Notes under the pieces: generated by a model
What the model was told of the DNA's origin: nothing
The model's input: the letters and a program-made list of their open reading frames with translations, nothing else
Databases searched by the model: none
Program-made: the position numbers and the translations under genes
Shown: positions 59,271-64,000 of the stretch, piece by piece
Layout: the number at the start of each line of letters is the position of its first letter
How positions within the stretch are numbered: the first letter of the stretch is position 1
Assembly (NCBI GenBank): GCA_034440575.1
Contig: JAOTOL010001564.1
Coordinates: forward strand, 868,001-932,000
DNA from: Imbricaverruca yamaguchii
Lineage: Eukaryota > Arthropoda > Thecostraca > Neoverrucidae
Reading direction: 5' to 3'
Length of the DNA stretch: 64,000 nt

Positions 59271-60911
59271 TGAGATTCACCACACCCGGCCGCAACGTCG
59301 GAAGCCAAGAGCGACAGGCGAAAACCACGAGGACGTCCTGGAGCCGAATCTCACGGCCATGAGCCACTGAGCGAGAGTCGGTGCTGAAGACCACGAAAAA
59401 CAGCTCCAAGTGATAGCATAAATTGTAGGCTGCGTGTGAAGGAAAGATTGGGAACCGCGAATAAACACCATGCGAGCAAAGCACGAACGCGATTTATGAA
59501 ATTGATTGGGAAGATGTGATTCACCGGCATGTGCTATAAGTCTACCAAGCATCAGTGACTTACGCGCCCCAATGCTTGAGCATGCAAATACCACTTTGTT
59601 CGTGCGAAATCTAGAAACCTGTGAGAGGAAACTCAGCATGGAGGGGTTCAGGAGCGTGACCTTCAGCACCCCCCACGGGTGCACAAGGTGATAGGGTGAG
59701 GGGCTCACCCATCACGAGTGCACAAGGGGATACCTCGCAGCTAATCCAGCTGACAACTGTTATGCATAGAGTTACATGAGTGATGAATGAAGTACACTAT
59801 TCAACCTGTTGGCACCTTATCACGGTGAAACACCGCCGACAAAATTAATGTGCTCTTGGTTAACATTCCCTTATCCACTCCGTACGTGTCAAATGTTTGA
59901 CATGAACTACGTCGCTGTTAATTGGTAGTCTATGCATAGATATAGACCACCGCGCAGCAACTGTGACAAGCATGCCACTCGTTTCAGCCTCGTCCGCGGT
60001 CCATTCCCAGCGTCCCGTTAGCGTTGCCCGAGCAACTCTGCTGCGACCTTTAATTTCCGTTTCGAGAACCAGATGGCCGCTCGCAAATTTGTCCGCGGTG
60101 ATTCGCCTAGATCTGACTCGATTCGGGAGACTCTTGTGATGCAACTATCATAAGATTGTGCGCACACCCAGTTGAAGATTCGCATCAAAGCGATGGAGCG
60201 ACTTTGGAACACTAGGTGCAGTTATCGAGTGTACGTTTCCCAGAGCCACGTACATTGTACATATCGAGCTCAACGTGGAAACAATCTTGGCAAACCGCGG
60301 ATAAGCACGTTTCTTTAATTGTCGGTCGAGTTGTCCAACGACGGGATAATATCGTTAACGTGCTGAATACTTGCTAAGCGGACGTTTGACATGCTACTAT
60401 CCTTCAAATGCGCTTAGAAAGAAAGGAATCTTCATGTTTGTGTGTAATTTGGTCCGAACGCTTGATGAAGTGGTCTAATAGAGAAAATGCACATCCTCAC
60501 CACATCACTTGCGGTTTGAAATTTAGTTGAAATGCAGAATTTGGAACGGCACAAGCAATTCGAATGCAGAAGTGAAACGACACAATTGGAACCAAATGTG
60601 TAGCATCCCGCCATGCCACCGACACGACCGCTTCGTTGCCGCCAGCATTTATTTTTTACATCCCGGATCTGTGTTACACGAGTGATATTCCGCTGCCATA
60701 TTAAAAATATCCACAAATTGTATCCGACTTATCGAACGAAAGAATTTGTCGCAATAGCACTGGCAATCTATCCAGGACCTTTTCCGACGAGCCAATGCTG
60801 AAAAAGAAAGCACCCGTGCAAAAAAATAAGGGAAGGCACCGGTCCTGATGAGGCAGTTGTGAACGGTGGTGTACCCAGGGGTAATTTCCCCCACCTCGAT
60901 AGTTGGTGGGC

Positions 60912-61475
60912 CCCAAGAAGCATCATACAACATAACTCCGACCGTGACTGTCACGGGCATCTTACAACACATATATTGCCGTGCCTGTCACGGGTATCAA
61001 ACGACGCACGTCCGGCCGTGACTGCCAGTTATCATAGAACACACATTCGGACTTCAACGACACGGGCGTCATACCGTGACCGTCACAGTCACCATGCTGT
61101 GACTATTACGGACATCATAACGCTACGGTTCTGGGCATCATGGAACACATATCTGGTCGTGACTCTAACCAACATATTGTCGCGACTGCCACAGTCATCT
61201 TACCGTCAATGTTACGGGCATTATACAACACAGTTCCGACCGTTACTGTCATGGGCATCAAACAACACATCTCTGGCTGTGAAAATCACGGGCATCAAAC
61301 CGTGACTGTCACGGATGTCATTCAACACATCCCTTTCCGTGACTGTCACTGTGTCACTGACATCGTACAACACAACTCCGACCGTAACTGTCACGTGCAT
61401 CACAGCGTCACTGTCACGGACATCATACAACATATATATGGCCGTGACTGTCATGTGCATCATACAACACTACCT
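60912..61475. repeat. Degenerate 37-39-bp repeat containing a palindrome
   Basis: About 14 units of the type CGGGCATCATACAACACATA followed by TCTGGCCGTGACTGTCA. Most carry GTGACTGTCAC or a variant, an 11-bp inverted repeat. Divergence between units is high. Confidence 0.85.
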
Positions 61476-62194
61476 TACTACTATGTGCTTTTTTACTATC
61501 CGTGGAGCACCTTTAGGGGAAGACCTCCTCGCTGAGACAGCGCGTGTAAGCCAGGCATTGAGAAGGTTAATTGACGTTCACCCGGCTTTTAATGAAATTA
61601 GAAACCATCAGGGAATAATGTCATGGACGAGATAGTAGAAATTGTCATTCATTCACTCAATAAGTCCTTCATGCATACGTGCATGATTTGCCCATTCATT
61701 CATCTGATGTTCATTTTGTGGCAATCAAAGCATGATATCCCCAGCCATCGAAAACACTAACTGCAGTGAAGCAGGCACAAACATACACCTACAGGAAAAC
61801 ACATTCAGAAAAAGCGATGAGTTAACCCATGAACCGCGTTCAGAAAACCGATGTAATGCCTCCAGACCATGATGTGACATAACCGCAAGATGAGTTGCAA
61901 AAGAAAATCTATGAATTATGCCAAACGCCCGAGCATTGCTGGATGCCTTTCATTGGTCACAGGAACACATTGGAGTCGGATTCGCTGTCATGTACTCGTC
62001 ACTGTTATGTTCGCTACCACGACCCAACCAGGTAAAATACGCTGAGCGCTAAGTAGTCATAAGTCTGAGGCTTAAGAGACGCTTAAGCTCCGGGAACAAC
62101 ACCTGCACGTGCATTGCAGACTATGTGGAATGTCCTGTTTCCGCCTCGTACGTAGGGTTGACTCGTCGATGCTGACGAGTGCGTTGTGTTGCAG

Positions 62195-62640
62195 ACCACG
62201 CGTCTGAGCAAACACATCAACAACCTGCGCAAGAAGACACAGGAAGCCATGGCCTGGTCAAGAGAGGCAAGGCTTGGTGCGTCGATGGCGGGACATGCTC
62301 CTCCCTCAGCAGGAGGCAGTCGTGGTGGTGCCGGCTGTGGTGCGGCGCAGTCCGCCGGCGGCCAGTCCGCGCTCCTACCCATCTAGTGCCAACACCAGTC
62401 CGTGTCTGTCGCGCTCCACCACGCCCGGCCTCAGCAAACTCAGTCCGGGTCTGGTGCGCAACGTCACGCTGCAGCCCATCAGTCCGGCGCCGCCGACGCC
62501 CGGCCTCAGCAAACTCAGTCCGGGTCTGGTGCGCAACGTCACGCTGCATCCCATCAGTCCGGCGCCGCCGACGCCGGCACGTCTGCGCGCGCCAGCCACC
62601 GACGCGATGCGAGGGATATCATGTCTTGATGGCCACAAAA
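62195..62640 (+). CDS. MED26-like exon (Mediator subunit 26, TFIIS N-terminal domain), frame broken
   Basis: After the acceptor GTGTTGCAG the sequence codes TTRLSKHINNLRKKTQ, then in another frame LVKRGK, and in the third frame LVRRWRDMLLPQQEAVVVVP followed by Ser/Pro-rich sequence with GLSKLSPGLVRNVTL. The order (TRL.K.IN.LRKKT, A.R.K, LVRRWR) is that of the N-terminal domain of MED26, which links Mediator to elongation factors. An intron just before the TRL motif fits the family as I know it. Each frame change would be explained by one base missing from a short C or T run (near 62255 and 62273). Sequencing indels or a pseudogene are both possible. The first exon was not found. Confidence 0.55.
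62426..62575 (+). repeat. 75-bp in-frame duplication in the MED26-like exon
   Basis: Two adjacent 75-bp copies begin CGGCCTCAGCAAACTCAGTC at 62426 and 62501 and differ at very few positions. They code the same 25 residues (GLSKLSPGLVRNVTL(Q/H)PISP and APPTP), keeping the frame. Confidence 0.93.
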
Positions 62641-62959
62641 TCAACAGCAGATGAATGAATGGACAAAGGATCATGTATGTATTTATGAATGTATTACTGA
62701 ATGGTATTATACTGCAATTATTGAATGAATGCAGATTTCTACTAACTCGACCCTGGCATTATTTCCCGATGGGTTCATATTGCTTTAAGGCCGACATCCA
62801 TGCTTCCCTTCCCGTTGCGTGACTCAATCCCGTCGCTGGAGCCACGCCGCTAACTGCGGGGGTGTTCCATGTCATGCGACTCACATGTGGGCATGCGCAC
62901 CACCTCATGCGACCCTGCTCGGGTGGGGGGGTGACCATGGCGCCGGCCCGGCGACCATC

Positions 62960-63640
62960 GCCTCGGGCCGACCGGGGAAGTCAGCACCGGCAGTGGGGAG
63001 GGCCCACCGGACTCAGGCAACGGGGAGGACTTTGACCCGCCACATGGTGTGCCACGTGGGCGGGGCCGCGCACAGCTGCCGACGCCGCCGGCGCAGCTGC
63101 TGCCTTCGCCACCGCCACCACCATCATCTCCATCGTCTGAGTCACCGCCGCCATCGCCACCACCACCATCTTCATCGTCAGAGTCACCGCCCCCATCGCC
63201 GCCTCGGCTCCGGTCGTGCCGCCCCCCCCGTGGCGGGGGAAGGCGCGCTGCGCGCGGCCAGGTCCCCTGGACGGCATGCCTTCTCGGACTCAACTCCGAG
63301 GTGGCTGGAGGAGGGGCTACTGCGGACCGGACGGCGTTCGTTGGAGGAGACGCGCCAAGTGTTACTTGCCCGTTCCGGGCCCAGCGCGACTTCCACCCCG
63401 CCCTTTTGTCCGCGCCGCCTGGCCAGTGTGCGGTGGGACACCACTCGCTCAGTCGGGCGGGGGGCGTTCTCCTGTTGGCTTCTGGCGTGGAAGTGAGTGG
63501 GGCGTTGGCTGCTGGGAGGAGTCGGATCTCCCCTGCGGCGGACTGTCGCGGCCCCCATCGTCTCACTCTGGGGTCCGTGTCCCCAGTCTCCTACCTGCCC
63601 GTCTCGCGGGCCGGTGCTGCCGCCTGTCGGCCTGGTGCGT
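62960..63640 (+). other. GC-rich, Pro/Ser-coding segment
   Basis: One plus frame reads GEVSTGSGEGPPDSGNGEDF, then DPPHGVP and long Pro/Ser stretches (SPPPPPSSPSSESPPPSP). It could be a further exon of the MED26-like gene, whose middle part is low-complexity in the family, but CCACCAT-rich simple sequence leaves several frames open. Not assigned. Confidence 0.25.
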
Positions 63641-63780
63641 GACTAGCACGTGACTGGTGCTGCCGTCTACCGGCCGGTGGTGGCGCTGGGGTCGCGGGCC
63701 GCCCGTCTGGTGGACCACGCCATTAGGCCGCGTCCACCCCACCACCCTGACGCTTTCCCATCACTCCCGCCCTCAGGCCC

Positions 63781-64000
63781 TTGCCCCACATATCCGGTCG
63801 GCCCAAACCAAGGCAAATTCCGAGGCCACCTCAGCCACCACACAGACCGCCCGCTAACTCACGGCTACCGTCTCCTGTTGAACCGACCCCAACACCACTT
63901 CCTGTGCATCCACCTAAACCCACTCCAACACCTCGTCCAATGCCACCACCCAGGCCGAGCCCACCACACCTGCCAAGCCCATCCAGCCCGAAGCCATAAC
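63781..64000 (+). other. Proline-rich open frame at the window edge
   Basis: RPKPRQIPRPPQPPHRPP and later PTPTPRPMPPPRPSPPHLP are read in one frame to the end of the window without a stop. CCA/CCC-rich DNA is open in more than one frame. It may be coding but cannot be judged from this piece. Confidence 0.2.

Noticed and set aside
58459..59484. 341-codon minus frame
   Set aside because: CpG-rich DNA lacking stop codons; it overlaps Wnt exon 1 in a different frame and shows no domain.

Overview
The window is eukaryotic DNA: spliced genes with GT..AG introns, long AT/GT/CT microsatellites, many minisatellites and decayed transposons. A chitin-binding RR cuticular protein gene, together with a Wnt gene, points to an arthropod. 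The repeat load and transposon types would fit a crustacean (a barnacle is one possibility), but this is inference only.

Layout. 1-9.5 kb: no intact gene; a decayed, unrecognised coding locus on the minus strand (about 3.5-5.3 kb), a TTAA-flanked MITE (5.75-6.72 kb) and a 22/23-bp minisatellite with higher-order structure (7.2-7.7 kb). 9.5-12.5 kb: a complete four-exon cuticular protein gene on the plus strand, with TATA box and initiator. 12.5-32.8 kb: gene-poor DNA with a 33-bp minisatellite, AT microsatellites, a degenerate 28-30-bp repeat field and a truncated LINE (24.2-24.95 kb). 32.8-58.8 kb: a complete eight-exon Wnt gene on the minus strand encoding 352 aa with 24 cysteines after the signal peptide; intron 1 (15.7 kb) is full of minisatellites, and intron 2 holds a hAT-type MITE with a perfect 8-bp target duplication. 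58.8-62.1 kb: CpG-rich Wnt promoter side and a degenerate repeat containing palindromes. 62.2 kb to the end: a plus-strand exon resembling the N-terminal domain of Mediator subunit MED26, with two apparent single-base frame breaks, followed by proline-rich GC-rich sequence.

Most notable observation: several minisatellites are built from the exon-intron junctions of the gene they sit in. In the Wnt gene the acceptor of exon 3, the acceptor and the donor of exon 4, and the donor of exon 7 each continue directly into a tandem array whose unit contains that splice site, so the introns carry about 10 to 15 decoy copies of their own splice sites. Exon 1 plus donor of the cuticular gene is also tandemly duplicated, with the start codon lost in copy two. 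The exon structures are supported by exact phase matching across every intron and by family motifs; everything about splicing use is inference.
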